A stretch of DNA of 64,000 nt from an uncultured Legionella sp. (GTDB lineage: Bacteria; Pseudomonadota; Gammaproteobacteria; Legionellales; Legionellaceae), in assembly GCA_902168255.1 (NCBI GenBank), contig CABHON010000013.1:124001-188000 (forward strand), read 5' to 3'. Both the position numbers and the translations under genes were made by a program. Positions 27,506 to 37,887 of this stretch are shown here, one piece after another (positions within the stretch are counted from its first letter, which is position 1; each line of letters begins with the position of its first letter). Below the pieces are notes generated by a model. The model ran no database searches and was not told the DNA's origin. It saw nothing but the letters and a program-made list of their open reading frames with translations.

Positions 27506-29944
27506 CTAGGAGTGCGCAATATTTTTTGATGCAGCATCATACTCTTCATTTCTTTCCAATGTATTAGTGATGAGCTTTTCTACAACTTCCTTAACAATAT
27601 TTCTAGAAGATGAAGGAGAGGCTAATAAAGTCTGTTCGGATTCACTAAGTAAAACGAGTTGGTAATTTTTAGGAAAAGGAGAAGAAATACGATGTTCTGA
27701 GGTCACTTTATCAAAGCCTTTTTTCAGGCGAGGATTCTTACCTTTAACACTATATTGGAGTTCGGCGCCCGGGTGGGTTCGACGTCTTTCAGGTGCTGAA
27801 ATTTTTGTATTTTTTCGCCTTTGTTTCTGTTCTAATTGATCTACCGTTCGATCTAGCGCATCAACCATAAGTGCTAAATTTTGTGTGGTTGTAAGATCGC
27901 TCTTAGTATCAAATACTAGTCTTATACTATCTTGAAATGCTTTATCGGCTCTTTTGTTAATATCTTTCCAACGATTGACCAGGTGCTCACTTTTCTGGAC
28001 TCCTAGGGTAGTTTGTGCTAAGCCTGCAATCAGCTCTTGGCGAGTCTTGGAGTAGCGAGTAGGCTCCATGTTTATCCAGTCGTTAAGTTGTCCTATGTGT
28101 TGTTGAGCTTCTTTTAGCCAAAGTTCGACGATGCGTTGCAGGGTATCATTGGACATTAGGGAAATTGATTCTTCATAATGTGCAAAGCGTTCAGCCTGTT
28201 TTTCTGACAGATGAGCAATATTATTGACATAAGTGAGTTTATTAAAGGTTAACCGCCAGCGGTGCCAAATGCGTAAAGTAAGTTTCACAAAAGACGGCGT
28301 AGCAGTTCGATCAAAGGTAAACCACTGGGGAGATTTACCCTGAGGTTGGTAACATACATAGCCTGCCATGAAATGAGGAGGCATATCCTGACATGAGGGG
28401 AAATCATTGCGGCCTTTTGTTTTAAAAACATAACGTCCCACGCCGGTTTTAGTCCGTATATAATCCATGATCGCTTGTTTATTTTGAGTAACTTCGGGAC
28501 TATGGATGGTTAATTGTTGAAACAATTGTTTAAATTTATCTTCACTGTTAGTAAGCACTTTTAAACGACGAATGGGGTTAACGTTTTGTAATTGTGTAGT
28601 GATAGCGTCTAGGCGTTTTTGTTCATCTTCTTCGTTAAAGTCAACCTCAACAAAATTTACTTTACCCTGATAGACCATTTTAAAGCGAATGGATTCCGCA
28701 TGAGGATTTGTAAAAGATTGGTTTAAACATTGGTCTAACTCTTTTCCCCAACAGCGTATATGATAAGCATCTTCAATCTGAAGTTTTATTTTTTCCAAGA
28801 GAGTGTTAGGTTTGGCATCTTCCCATTCCTTTTGAGGAGGATGATAAAAATCCAGAGGTTTATTTGATGCTTCAAGCATGTCTTCCTCGGGAAGCGGTTC
28901 ATATTTTTCGGTGACCGAAGTTTCATTCAGTGTCAATACATTGTTAGTATCTTGAGTTTTTTGAAAAAGACGCTGATAAAATGAATGCACAGAAGAGAAA
29001 AAGGGTAAAATACCCCTGCGCACATTGTCTGGGGTCGTGAGAGATTCCTCTGAAGGAGAAAAATAAAATTGTAATTGAGTTGTTTTATCCGTTTCAGTAA
29101 CAGCAAAAGAATCCAACAGGGGATTTAATAATTCACTAATGGTATTTTTAAAGACGTGAAGCAGAGAAGTGTAAGCTTTTTTTTGTAAGCTACGTAGTGC
29201 ATTAATATTCCAACGAGAGACTAGTTTGGGCGTGTTTAAAATATGTTCCAGCGTATATAATCGCTGATTTCGAGAGAGTAATGGTTTTAAAGCAGGGTTA
29301 TCTTTCAATATCTCATTTTCTTGATGAAAATGGATATGGAGAATATGAGGACAAGCATTTAATAAATCCACTAAGAAATCTTGCACTCGATTTATCACCG
29401 CTTCATCGGTTGAAAAAGGCACGTGAGAAAAATCAATATAATACAAAGGGGTAGGGTGAGCTAAGGCTTCTAAAATAAATTGATGCTGCCCTATTTTTTT
29501 AACTAAATCCCCAGTTAAAAGATAATCCATCAAAAAATCTGTACGCAAGCTCAAAAGATGTTCAGTTAAGGGATATTCCTTTTTCCAGTGTTCATTGATA
29601 TCAAAGAGGTGCTCACGTGAAAGTCGATTAGGCCACCTATAAGGTTTGATGTGTTGGTAATAGGTCAATAAATCGTATGCCAGTTTTTGTTCTTCAGGTG
29701 TGAGCATGATGTGAGTATTTCGTTCGTCTCTATTTTTTGTTTTCATAGTACTTGTCATGGTGCGATAAAATGCAACAAATGTACTGGAAATAACAGTAAA
29801 CTTTTTCCAAAACCACTGGGGAAAGGCTGCTAAGGATAGCCAACTGTCATAAAAAAAAGAGGAAACACGAGCCCATCTTCCTGACGGTTTACCGCCAAGA
29901 TTTTTGACTTGACTTAATGGTGGTGCGGATGTGACTGGTGACAC
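27506..29944 (-). CDS. 812-residue protein of unknown function, candidate effector
   Basis: Starts at GTG 29944 with AGAGGA eight bases upstream; the duplicate 5' end at 27391-27497 keeps the same site. The protein is soluble-looking and rich in Leu, Gln, Lys and His. A hydrophobic, aromatic stretch near residues 25-55 (SLAAFPQWFWKKF) might touch membranes. I recognise no domain. The C-terminus LERNEEYDAASKNIAHS has the clustered acidic residues typical of Dot/Icm signal tails. The 2092-residue gene lies 97 bp upstream on the same strand, with a TATAAT at 29997-29992 between them. Confidence 0.6.
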   Translation of the reverse strand: MSPVTSAPPLSQVKNLGGKPSGRWARVSSFFYDSWLSLAAFPQWFWKKFTVISSTFVAFYRTMTSTMKTKNRDERNTHIMLTPEEQKLAYDLLTYYQHIKPYRWPNRLSREHLFDINEHWKKEYPLTEHLLSLRTDFLMDYLLTGDLVKKIGQHQFILEALAHPTPLYYIDFSHVPFSTDEAVINRVQDFLVDLLNACPHILHIHFHQENEILKDNPALKPLLSRNQRLYTLEHILNTPKLVSRWNINALRSLQKKAYTSLLHVFKNTISELLNPLLDSFAVTETDKTTQLQFYFSPSEESLTTPDNVRRGILPFFSSVHSFYQRLFQKTQDTNNVLTLNETSVTEKYEPLPEEDMLEASNKPLDFYHPPQKEWEDAKPNTLLEKIKLQIEDAYHIRCWGKELDQCLNQSFTNPHAESIRFKMVYQGKVNFVEVDFNEEDEQKRLDAITTQLQNVNPIRRLKVLTNSEDKFKQLFQQLTIHSPEVTQNKQAIMDYIRTKTGVGRYVFKTKGRNDFPSCQDMPPHFMAGYVCYQPQGKSPQWFTFDRTATPSFVKLTLRIWHRWRLTFNKLTYVNNIAHLSEKQAERFAHYEESISLMSNDTLQRIVELWLKEAQQHIGQLNDWINMEPTRYSKTRQELIAGLAQTTLGVQKSEHLVNRWKDINKRADKAFQDSIRLVFDTKSDLTTTQNLALMVDALDRTVDQLEQKQRRKNTKISAPERRRTHPGAELQYSVKGKNPRLKKGFDKVTSEHRISSPFPKNYQLVLLSESEQTLLASPSSSRNIVKEVVEKLITNTLERNEEYDAASKNIAHS

Positions 29945-30041
29945 AACGTTTTCCTCTTAGTTAATGACTTTCTAAGTCTATATGAAGGGGAATTATAGAC
30001 CAATTGCTATTATTGCGCTAGCTTCAAAAAAGCTGATTCCC

Positions 30042-33000
30042 TCAAAGACTTTGTACAATACTGTTATGTGCTTCCTCTTTCTCAGAATCTTGGGCTATGG
30101 GTTTATAATCAGTAAAATTTGTTGATACACGAAAACGCTCTCCTACTGGTTTTGGTGCAGACTCTGCCTCTTCCTCCATATCAAAAGGCATGGAATTTTC
30201 ATCACTACCTCTTGAATCACTAGATGGATTTTGGGAGATATCAGTACTTTTTAACTCTCCAAGCTTGAATAATGCATCAGCTAATTTCTTTTCTACGGTT
30301 AATCGAGTATTTTTTTCTTCGTGAGCTATTTTTTCTGCTGCTATACGTTGTTGTTCTGTTTTGGTGAACTTATTTTCTGCAATATTAGCCCTTCTAACTT
30401 CTTTCTCTTTTTCTTCTTGAGCTAGCTTGGCTTCTTTCTCAAATTTCCTCGCATTAACCTTCAAGCGACTTAATTCTTGTTGAGTGCCACTGCTTCCCCA
30501 GCCCCAATCTCTTGTTTTTGAGTCATTACGTGAGAAAAATCGTCCAAAAGTAGGGTTAATGCTTTTATTTTGAGGCAATATCACAGCTTGTGAGGGAGAA
30601 AGACCTCCATTCAATCGACTGACTAAATTATCTAGTTCTTTAATTATTTTAGCTGGATAGGTGCCGGTTAATAATATAGATGGTTCGCGTTGAGCCATAT
30701 CCCGAATTAACGCTAAATTAGGTAATAGATCAAACAAATCCCATTGCAAAAGACCTAATAAATTAGGCAAGCGCTGGGTTAAACTATGACGGCTATCTTG
30801 AATAGATTGAATCCACACTAGCTGTCCTAAATAAATACGTAATCGTTCTACATAATTGCTGCCATGACGTTTTTCTTTATAAAGACTATTCATCAATAAT
30901 AAAGCATGCATGGTGTGTTCAACAGCATCTTCGCCATTTTTAAGTTCAAACCATCCATGAACGGCATTAAGAGCAGAGTATATTTCTTTCCAGCGCTGAG
31001 TTAGTTCATCGTGTTCGGCTTCGGCATAATGCTGTTCAGCTAACATCAATGCATTTTTATCGGCAACATTACAAGATACTAACGCTCCAGCATTAACCAA
31101 ATATCGAATTTTTTTTATGATCTCCTGCGTTTCAATGACTATTTCGTGAGGAGATAATAACTTACGATCCAGATGCAGTTTTTCCATATTATTTAATGCT
31201 GTTAAAGCACGATATAACAATGTTGCATCATTTGCGTTAACGCAAGCATCTACTGCTAGGCCAAAGCGTAACCAGTGAGTGACATATTCTCGAGAAGGGC
31301 ATACAAATAACATAGGATATTCTTTGATAACATCCATCAGAGAAAGAGGGATGTTATTTTTTGAACTATCTGACATATTGCCATAAATGCATAATAATAA
31401 TTTTTCGGCAAATGTTATTTTTTCCCAAGGATGTAAAGTAGACCACGATGCGTATGGTAAAAAAAGCACCGTATGCCTACGTTGACTTAATACATTCAAC
31501 AAAATATCACGAAAAGGAGTAATTTTTTCCAGCAATGTGTCAAAATCTTGAGAATCTATGTGTTGTAAGCCTTCAAACCATTCGTAAAGAGCAAGATTAT
31601 CATTACCTTGTATGCAATGATGATACGTAATTTCCCACTCAATGTTGCGCGATAAATGTGTCTTATAAAACAATTGCCCATTTTCTACTCTTAAGTAGCA
31701 AATACCAGGTTCAGGATTATCAATGAGATCTTTCATTGGAAAAAATTGGTATCCAAATAACTGCTCGACAACATCAAATTCTGCTTGTTTAAAACGCTGC
31801 TTGATTTTCTGTGAGAGTTCTTCCATATCTTCATCATTTAAACACCATAAATTAGCCAGGGTGGTTGCAACATTCGTGGCGTTGCCTTCTTTCACATCGA
31901 TTAAAATACTCTTTTTTTTGCGCAGTGGTATGTCATTCCACTTATTTTTCCATTCAACCCATGAGGTTGATGTAGTGTCTTCTTCTAGCCATAATTTTGA
32001 AAAAGCTGCTTCGTTACATTTTTCAAGGTGTGGATTAAGTCTTTCAATAAGATCACCATATTTGTTTTGGCGGTAAGTTTCTTGAAACCAAGTTGCCAGA
32101 TACTCTACATTTAATGCTTTCGATTGTTCAGTCAATCGAAGTTTTTCAGTAGGACGATAATCTAGTGTCGTTTTGGTTTCTTCAAAAGCATCTACTAACC
32201 ACAAGAAACGTTTCATCAGGTGTTCTCCTTCGAGAGGAGATGCTAATAAATTATCAGCTAATTTGAGTATTTTTTGCTTAATTATTTCAGGGGTTTGACT
32301 TAAAATTTCTTGTTCTGCTTCAAAACGATCACGCCATTTCTTGCATACAAAGATAACAATTTCTGTTTGTTCTCTGTGAGCAGTAGCCGATTTTAAATCT
32401 TTCTGAATATTTTTTTGAATAGATTGTGCCCAACGATCAATACTACCGATGTAATGTTCAATAGCTTTTTCCCGTTTTTTGTCTTGGGTAGTAATTGACT
32501 GATATTGTCCCTGTTTATCATAATAAAATCCTTGGTCCTGAATAGATTGCTGATAGGTATGTATCGCTTTTTCACGTAACGGAAAAATTATCTCATTTAT
32601 TTTATTAAAACGGCTTTTTAAGAGTGTTAAATTGGGCGCTTGCCCAGCATCATCTGCAAGTAAAAAACGCTCTAGTGCATGAATATACTCTAATTTTACT
32701 TGATGTTGCCACTGTTGCTCAGTAAGTTCGCAGACTAACGCTAGTTGTGTCTGTTGGTAAGGTGCATTTGTACGAATATCGCCATGCTTCATCAATCGTT
32801 TTAATAGATACGCTTTTTCTTCTGAAGTTAAGGCTTGATTATGTTGAATATGAATAATAATTTGAGTGAACTCTGACGAAGGCCGTTTTTCTTGCAATAA
32901 TGTGAGCAAGGCGGTTGGCTCATTTTTCCATTCCACTTGGTTTGTTAAAGGAGAGGTATGAGTGATACGACACTCAACTTGACGAGTTGTGTCATTATAG

Positions 33001-36000
33001 TAAACATATACTTTTTGTTGGTGCTTTTGAGTCAAAGAGAGTGGAGGTACTTCTTGAAGTATTTCGCAACTTACTGTTTGAGTACTCGGTATTAAAGAAT
33101 ATAGTGTTTCTAGTTGTCCTACAGTAACAGCCGTTTGTCCAATTTTTAGCGCATAATGACCTAATTGTTTATCTAGGGAGTTTATCCACATATAGCGTCG
33201 CCCAGAAATAGGGTTTTGCAACCTGTCAGGAGCACCCACTGAAATTCCTGCACTATGACTTAATCCTCCTAAGAGTTTTTCTTTGAATATATGATGGACT
33301 GACGGTAATTGTTCGATCAAACGAGAAAGACGAGTAGGGCGAAGAGGAATATGTTCAGCCAATAATCTGGCTTTAGGATTAAAGAACATTCCCGGCGAAG
33401 GTGCTTGTGTGACATGCGCTTTTAGGGAATCTACCAGAGCTGCCACATTATCAAATGCTTTTTCTCTTCCTATTAAAGCAGTATTGTCTAACCATCGTCG
33501 CTTTAACAGAGCCCAATCAAGTTGTGCAGTTTCTGAAGTGTTAAGGCGTTCAATTAAAAAGGTTAATACTCCTGGAAAATAACGTGTTAAATATTGTTGA
33601 TTCCATAAACTGGTTTGTAGGTTAATTTCTCCTAGTTGTTGTAATTCATGCCACAAAGCTTCAGCAATGAAGAAATCACGCCAGTATGCTTGAGTGAAAG
33701 CATAATGAATAATTGAGGTACCATCATTCTTTTGCACAATACGTCCTGATAGAAAAGACCAGTTATGAATGGTATTGTCGGGATGCCAAGGTTGCTCCAT
33801 AAAGGAACGGTTGGCTTTAAATAGGTTTGTGGCTATTGCCTCAATTGCTGGATAGTAGGTGTTATACTCTTTTCCAAAAGCTTGATGACACCATGCTTGA
33901 TATAAACCATATCGCGTTTTAGGCCATAAGGCTTCAGGTGTTTTTTGTAAAGCTGGAATTAAATCACCTATTATTGGCAATAAAGCGGGTGAGATAACAT
34001 AATGATCCCGAGGTTCATAAGTTAGTAATTGATGAGTTGGCATTTCATCTTGCAAAAGAGGCAGTAACGTTAAATGTTCTTCTAAAAAATTTTGATACAC
34101 AGGAGCGTCCCCAATTTCGCCTGTGTGGAGCGCTATTTCCCAGCGTTCCGATAATTGTTGGATAATTTCCTTTTGATTAAAATCAGTAAGTGTTGAAGTC
34201 ACAATAGGAAAGGCATTTTTGCGAGGTGATAATTGCCATGTTGAATCAGCAATAAAAATAGTTTTTGATAAAGACCAATCACTTGTTTCTTCTCCATAGT
34301 AGAAACGTTCAACAAGTCCAGGAATAGGGCAGTTTTCTAAACCTTCGATGATAAAAAGAAAGCGGTAGCTATTTTTCAAATAATGCACACTTACTGGATC
34401 ATAACCTGCTCGCCATAATAAATATTGCGGCAAAAAAGGCTGTGTTCTATTCCAAGCAAAAGCATTTTCAAGCTCTGCTAGAGGAACAAACAGGATTACC
34501 CACGCATAATGACTTTCCTGTTGTTGCATGCTATTTTCCACACTTTCCCTTAATGCATGAAATAATTCATGCGAATGCAATTGTTCATTTCCCTTAATGA
34601 GCCAAGCGGTGTGATTACTGTTTAAAAACTGTTGTGTTGTTTCTTGTAAATTCTGTCGCTGATTAGCCTGTAATAAAGCATAGGCAACTTGGGATCTTGG
34701 AGCCATAAAATCTGGCTCATCAAAAAGGAGCGGTAAAGTTGGCCTGAGATGACGAGGATCACGAAATACCATTCTATGATACCGGCGTTTCATTTCTGCC
34801 AACCACTCAGGTGTTTTTGTATCAGGAGCAAGATCCAATGACGGTAAACTTATTCCAGATAAAATACTATATTCCATATTTTCTGATATTGGATTATCTA
34901 CTTCCGCAGGTGCACTCGCAACATAGGCTTCTATTCTTTCTAGTAAAGGATGGTTAGGATATCTTTCACACGTATAGAATCCTTGATACTTTTCTTGGCT
35001 TAATACTAATGTAACATTGACATGAGGTCGCCGAATAACGAGAGGTTCATTATCATTGGAAATAACCAGAATATTTACTTCGGCATACCGAGCTATTTCT
35101 TTTAATATAGCTCGGTTTAATAAGGAGTCTTTTATATCTCTTTGATTTATACGCTCTTGCCATGCTTCATGAGACAATGTAGGCGCATATTGAAGGTGAC
35201 GAGCAAGCAGTTGGGAGGAAAGTGTTAATAAAGCATTTTGAATAAATTCACTTGTATAACCTAATCGTTTTAATCCTTCTAGAAGAGTTTTTTCTAATGA
35301 TTGCCCTTCACCTGTTTCTGTGGGCATCATATGACCAAATAACATCACTTTCGCATGCAAATTTCGTAGCGCTTTTTTACGTTCTTCCGTGTTTTCTGAA
35401 GGTTCATTCGAGGAGAAAGAAGAAAAAGTGAGCTCATCTAAATCTGCTTCATTCATATGCCAAGACTCAGCTAACATATCCATCAAACGTAATGAACGAT
35501 ACCCTGGAAGTGGTTTAGGGGCGCCTAAATTTTCTGAAGGGTTATGTAAGGAAGGCAATGATGATGGGTGATGAATGGAGAGCGTATAATCATGAGCCAT
35601 AGTTTGATAAAAGTCATCTTGATAGCGATAGACAAGCATATTTAGAAAATGGCCTTTTTCCATATGAGCCGTGTCTGATGCTTCTTCCGTTACTCCAGCC
35701 AAACTTAATGTTTCTAATGAAGTATCATTCAGTGTTTGAAGAAATGACTGCCAGGTTTCAAAAGATTCGATGGTATAAAAAGATGTATCTGTCGAAAGAC
35801 TTAATACCCAGCGACGCGGATCGCCCAACGCTAGTCCTTGAAACACCATTTTAGCGCTCCAAATTCGATTGAATCCTTCTTCATTCAAAGAGGTCATGTA
35901 TTCTAAAACCCGATCAACTCCTTGCATAGCAACAAGGGTAATTTCTTCATCCGTAAGTAATTGAAGTTTATTTTTATAAAAATTGGCTGCTGCTTGAGCC

Positions 36001-36320
36001 ACTGATATTATAAGATCAGTTAATGGGGAAATATCACTTGGTTGATAGGATTTTCCTGGATCCATAGATCGTTCCATAGCATCTTGAAAAAGACCTGCCT
36101 CGCCAAGAGTTTGATAACGCTTTTCATAACGTACAATACGAGATGTTGCTATTTTTTTTGTATTTTCTGTATCAAGTGATTCTTTCGTACCCAGAAGGTA
36201 ATTAATCTCATGATAAAAATCAGCACAAAAAGTATGGCAATAGTATGCTTGTTGGGAAGAAAAATTGCTTGTATCAATTTCAGATAAAAAATATTGAACA
36301 ATAGTAGACTGATTAGGCAT
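30042..36320 (-). CDS. 2092-residue protein with degenerate NACHT/STAND-like core, candidate effector
   Basis: A giant protein with a GAGGAAAT ribosome site. Residues about 395-450 (EIARYAEVNILVIS then IRRPHVNVTLVLS) look like the distal half of an OTU-like fold. Residues about 565-900 follow NACHT order. A P-loop-like turn AWLIKGNEQLHSHE at 573-586 has lost the GxxxxGK[ST] consensus. FLFIIEGLENC around Glu659 matches a Walker B 'LLIDGLDE' position. TIFIADSTW matches the sensor strand, and HYAFTQAYWRDFFIAEALW from 872 matches the H-x-x-FQE-ffaA motif. Repeated 'YLRxxNGQLFYK'-like modules occur later. A long coiled coil at about 1945-2020 precedes an acidic tail (DSEKEEAHNSIVQSL) resembling a Dot/Icm E-block. 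Function unknown; ATP binding is doubtful. Confidence 0.65.
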   Translation of the reverse strand: MPNQSTIVQYFLSEIDTSNFSSQQAYYCHTFCADFYHEINYLLGTKESLDTENTKKIATSRIVRYEKRYQTLGEAGLFQDAMERSMDPGKSYQPSDISPLTDLIISVAQAAANFYKNKLQLLTDEEITLVAMQGVDRVLEYMTSLNEEGFNRIWSAKMVFQGLALGDPRRWVLSLSTDTSFYTIESFETWQSFLQTLNDTSLETLSLAGVTEEASDTAHMEKGHFLNMLVYRYQDDFYQTMAHDYTLSIHHPSSLPSLHNPSENLGAPKPLPGYRSLRLMDMLAESWHMNEADLDELTFSSFSSNEPSENTEERKKALRNLHAKVMLFGHMMPTETGEGQSLEKTLLEGLKRLGYTSEFIQNALLTLSSQLLARHLQYAPTLSHEAWQERINQRDIKDSLLNRAILKEIARYAEVNILVISNDNEPLVIRRPHVNVTLVLSQEKYQGFYTCERYPNHPLLERIEAYVASAPAEVDNPISENMEYSILSGISLPSLDLAPDTKTPEWLAEMKRRYHRMVFRDPRHLRPTLPLLFDEPDFMAPRSQVAYALLQANQRQNLQETTQQFLNSNHTAWLIKGNEQLHSHELFHALRESVENSMQQQESHYAWVILFVPLAELENAFAWNRTQPFLPQYLLWRAGYDPVSVHYLKNSYRFLFIIEGLENCPIPGLVERFYYGEETSDWSLSKTIFIADSTWQLSPRKNAFPIVTSTLTDFNQKEIIQQLSERWEIALHTGEIGDAPVYQNFLEEHLTLLPLLQDEMPTHQLLTYEPRDHYVISPALLPIIGDLIPALQKTPEALWPKTRYGLYQAWCHQAFGKEYNTYYPAIEAIATNLFKANRSFMEQPWHPDNTIHNWSFLSGRIVQKNDGTSIIHYAFTQAYWRDFFIAEALWHELQQLGEINLQTSLWNQQYLTRYFPGVLTFLIERLNTSETAQLDWALLKRRWLDNTALIGREKAFDNVAALVDSLKAHVTQAPSPGMFFNPKARLLAEHIPLRPTRLSRLIEQLPSVHHIFKEKLLGGLSHSAGISVGAPDRLQNPISGRRYMWINSLDKQLGHYALKIGQTAVTVGQLETLYSLIPSTQTVSCEILQEVPPLSLTQKHQQKVYVYYNDTTRQVECRITHTSPLTNQVEWKNEPTALLTLLQEKRPSSEFTQIIIHIQHNQALTSEEKAYLLKRLMKHGDIRTNAPYQQTQLALVCELTEQQWQHQVKLEYIHALERFLLADDAGQAPNLTLLKSRFNKINEIIFPLREKAIHTYQQSIQDQGFYYDKQGQYQSITTQDKKREKAIEHYIGSIDRWAQSIQKNIQKDLKSATAHREQTEIVIFVCKKWRDRFEAEQEILSQTPEIIKQKILKLADNLLASPLEGEHLMKRFLWLVDAFEETKTTLDYRPTEKLRLTEQSKALNVEYLATWFQETYRQNKYGDLIERLNPHLEKCNEAAFSKLWLEEDTTSTSWVEWKNKWNDIPLRKKKSILIDVKEGNATNVATTLANLWCLNDEDMEELSQKIKQRFKQAEFDVVEQLFGYQFFPMKDLIDNPEPGICYLRVENGQLFYKTHLSRNIEWEITYHHCIQGNDNLALYEWFEGLQHIDSQDFDTLLEKITPFRDILLNVLSQRRHTVLFLPYASWSTLHPWEKITFAEKLLLCIYGNMSDSSKNNIPLSLMDVIKEYPMLFVCPSREYVTHWLRFGLAVDACVNANDATLLYRALTALNNMEKLHLDRKLLSPHEIVIETQEIIKKIRYLVNAGALVSCNVADKNALMLAEQHYAEAEHDELTQRWKEIYSALNAVHGWFELKNGEDAVEHTMHALLLMNSLYKEKRHGSNYVERLRIYLGQLVWIQSIQDSRHSLTQRLPNLLGLLQWDLFDLLPNLALIRDMAQREPSILLTGTYPAKIIKELDNLVSRLNGGLSPSQAVILPQNKSINPTFGRFFSRNDSKTRDWGWGSSGTQQELSRLKVNARKFEKEAKLAQEEKEKEVRRANIAENKFTKTEQQRIAAEKIAHEEKNTRLTVEKKLADALFKLGELKSTDISQNPSSDSRGSDENSMPFDMEEEAESAPKPVGERFRVSTNFTDYKPIAQDSEKEEAHNSIVQSL

Positions 36321-36449
36321 ATTTCCTCGCTTTTTACTAAATTATTATTTTACAGTTTGATAAACTGTCTATCCCAACTTTTTGATATTAATCACTTAAT
36401 GAAGAAAGCATTAACAAAAAAAATTGTTCTAATCTTAACCATTTTGATT

Positions 36450-36569
36450 TTAAAAAGCAAATTTTGAACATTTTTTAAGCAATAGATGAAGAATATTTTC
36501 ATAATACTCTACTAATTGTTGTTCTGAAAAATTAAAATTTACAGTGAGGTGTTCTTCCTTATGAGACAT
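36450..36569 (-). CDS. Short ORF, 39 residues
   Basis: ATG 36569 to TAA 36450 encodes MSHKEEHLTVNFNFSEQQLV followed by EYYENILHLLLKKCSKF. The composition is plausible for a small amphipathic peptide. There is no ribosome site and the start abuts a palindromic repeat, so it may be the tail of a truncated gene. Confidence 0.25.
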   Translation of the reverse strand: MSHKEEHLTVNFNFSEQQLVEYYENILHLLLKKCSKFAF

Positions 36570-36572
36570 TGT

Positions 36573-36655
36573 TTCTGGATTGCTTCGTCATATTTGCATT
36601 GCCCCCTTCGCTACGCTTTGGTTGCAATGCAAATATTTCTCGCAATGACGAGGCT
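36573..36655. repeat. Dispersed palindromic repeat, shorter copy
   Basis: CTGGATTGCTTCGTC on the left and CGCAATGACGAGG on the right share words with the repeat at 25983-26140. An internal perfect inverted pair TATTTGCATTG and CAATGCAAATA (36591-36601 and 36625-36635) forms a hairpin. Confidence 0.65.
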
Positions 36656-36696
36656 TCGATAGAGTTATAAATAGATTGAAGGAGCTGTGAGTTATT

Positions 36697-36777
36697 ATGA
36701 AAAAAGGCGTTGATACCTCAGGAGAAGCATGCTTCGTTGGTGCTTCATGGGAGATCAAACTCAATCAGGTTCTTTAG
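36697..36777 (+). CDS. Micro-ORF, 26 residues
   Basis: ATG 36697 has a strong AAGGAG site 11-16 bp upstream and encodes MKKGVDTSGEACFVGASWEI plus a short tail before TAG. It converges with the wecA-like gene and starts 41 bp after a palindromic repeat. No family recognised; the ribosome site is the only positive evidence. Confidence 0.25.
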   Translation: MKKGVDTSGEACFVGASWEIKLNQVL

Positions 36778-36816
36778 TTTTGGCTTGCTTGTTTATCCAT
36801 GCACCCATATCTTCGC

Positions 36817-37887
36817 TTATTCTTCAACTTCAGTAAGTCGACAAGGCTCTAATTGAACTGTCCTATTCGAAAAAAACAAAACATAAGGAACAAGAAGGCA
36901 AAGGAAGAGAATAAAAGAAATCCCCTCGCGTATACCAGCGTAAGCTAAATACAAGCCAATCGCTGATAAAAGGGCTGATACACAAGCAAGGCCAATGACA
37001 ATGTAACAAGGATCAAAACCTTTATCTTGTAAGAAATGGTGAAGATGATTTCTATCGCCTTTCATGGGGGAATGACGACGACGTATTCTGCCAATGGTCA
37101 CTGCAAAAAAATCAAGTAATGGTATGGCAGTTATCCATAAAAAAGTAACAGGGGAAGGGAAGCCTGCCTGGGAAAAACGAATCGCGAACCATGCGATGAA
37201 AAAGCCTAATAATAAACTCCCTGCATCACCCATAAAAATTTGGGCAGGGCGTTTGTTTCGAGGTAAAGGAAAATTAAAGAAAAGAAATACCATGAGTGAA
37301 GCGAGAAAAGCCATAAGAAGTGAACTATCTGCTTCAACATGGCCTAAAAAGCCAACCATAATAAGTGCTATTACTTGAACTGCATTAATTGTTCCTGCCA
37401 ATCCATCTAATCCATCTTGCATGTTGCTCGCATTCATAAAGGTTAACCAGGCTAGAATGGTAAATATAAGCGCTCCCCATGAGGAAAGGTGAATATTGCC
37501 AGAAAAGAAAAGATCACCCAGATTTTTAAGTTCTACGTTTCCCCAAAAAATAGCAAGCAAAACAATGAACATTTGTCCAATTAACCGTGAACGTGGGGTA
37601 AGTTCGCGCAAGTCATCTAGCAGGCCTAGAAAAAGAACAAGCGTCATACATCCAAATAAAGGTTTGTAAGGACTTAATGGCCAAGGAAGAATAAGGGAAG
37701 TAAATAAAAAACCAATAAACAATCCTATTCCGCCTACCAGAGGAATATCTCCTTCGTGTTGTTTCCGTCCACCAGGTAAATCAAGCAATCCTACTTTTGG
37801 GGCAATGCGCCGTAAGAAAAATAAACTAAAACCGGTGATAATACCAGCCATTAATAAGGGTAAAACGTAGGTGGCGAAAAAGTTCAA
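36817..37887 (-). CDS. WecA/MraY-family undecaprenyl-phosphate sugar-1-phosphate transferase
   Basis: A 356-residue polytopic membrane enzyme with about 11 helices that starts lipid-linked glycan synthesis by moving a sugar-1-phosphate from a UDP-sugar to undecaprenyl phosphate. Conserved cytoplasmic motifs are present: LLDDLRE with Asp91-Asp92, NMQDGLDG at 155-162, FMGDAGS at 218-224 and the HLHH loop at 281-284, which groups it with WecA-type GlcNAc-1-phosphate transferases rather than MraY. The sugar is inferred. Its start overlaps the end of rmuC by 4 bp. Its 3' end has been duplicated at 27223-27356. Confidence 0.9.
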   Translation of the reverse strand: MNFFATYVLPLLMAGIITGFSLFFLRRIAPKVGLLDLPGGRKQHEGDIPLVGGIGLFIGFLFTSLILPWPLSPYKPLFGCMTLVLFLGLLDDLRELTPRSRLIGQMFIVLLAIFWGNVELKNLGDLFFSGNIHLSSWGALIFTILAWLTFMNASNMQDGLDGLAGTINAVQVIALIMVGFLGHVEADSSLLMAFLASLMVFLFFNFPLPRNKRPAQIFMGDAGSLLLGFFIAWFAIRFSQAGFPSPVTFLWITAIPLLDFFAVTIGRIRRRHSPMKGDRNHLHHFLQDKGFDPCYIVIGLACVSALLSAIGLYLAYAGIREGISFILFLCLLVPYVLFFSNRTVQLEPCRLTEVEE

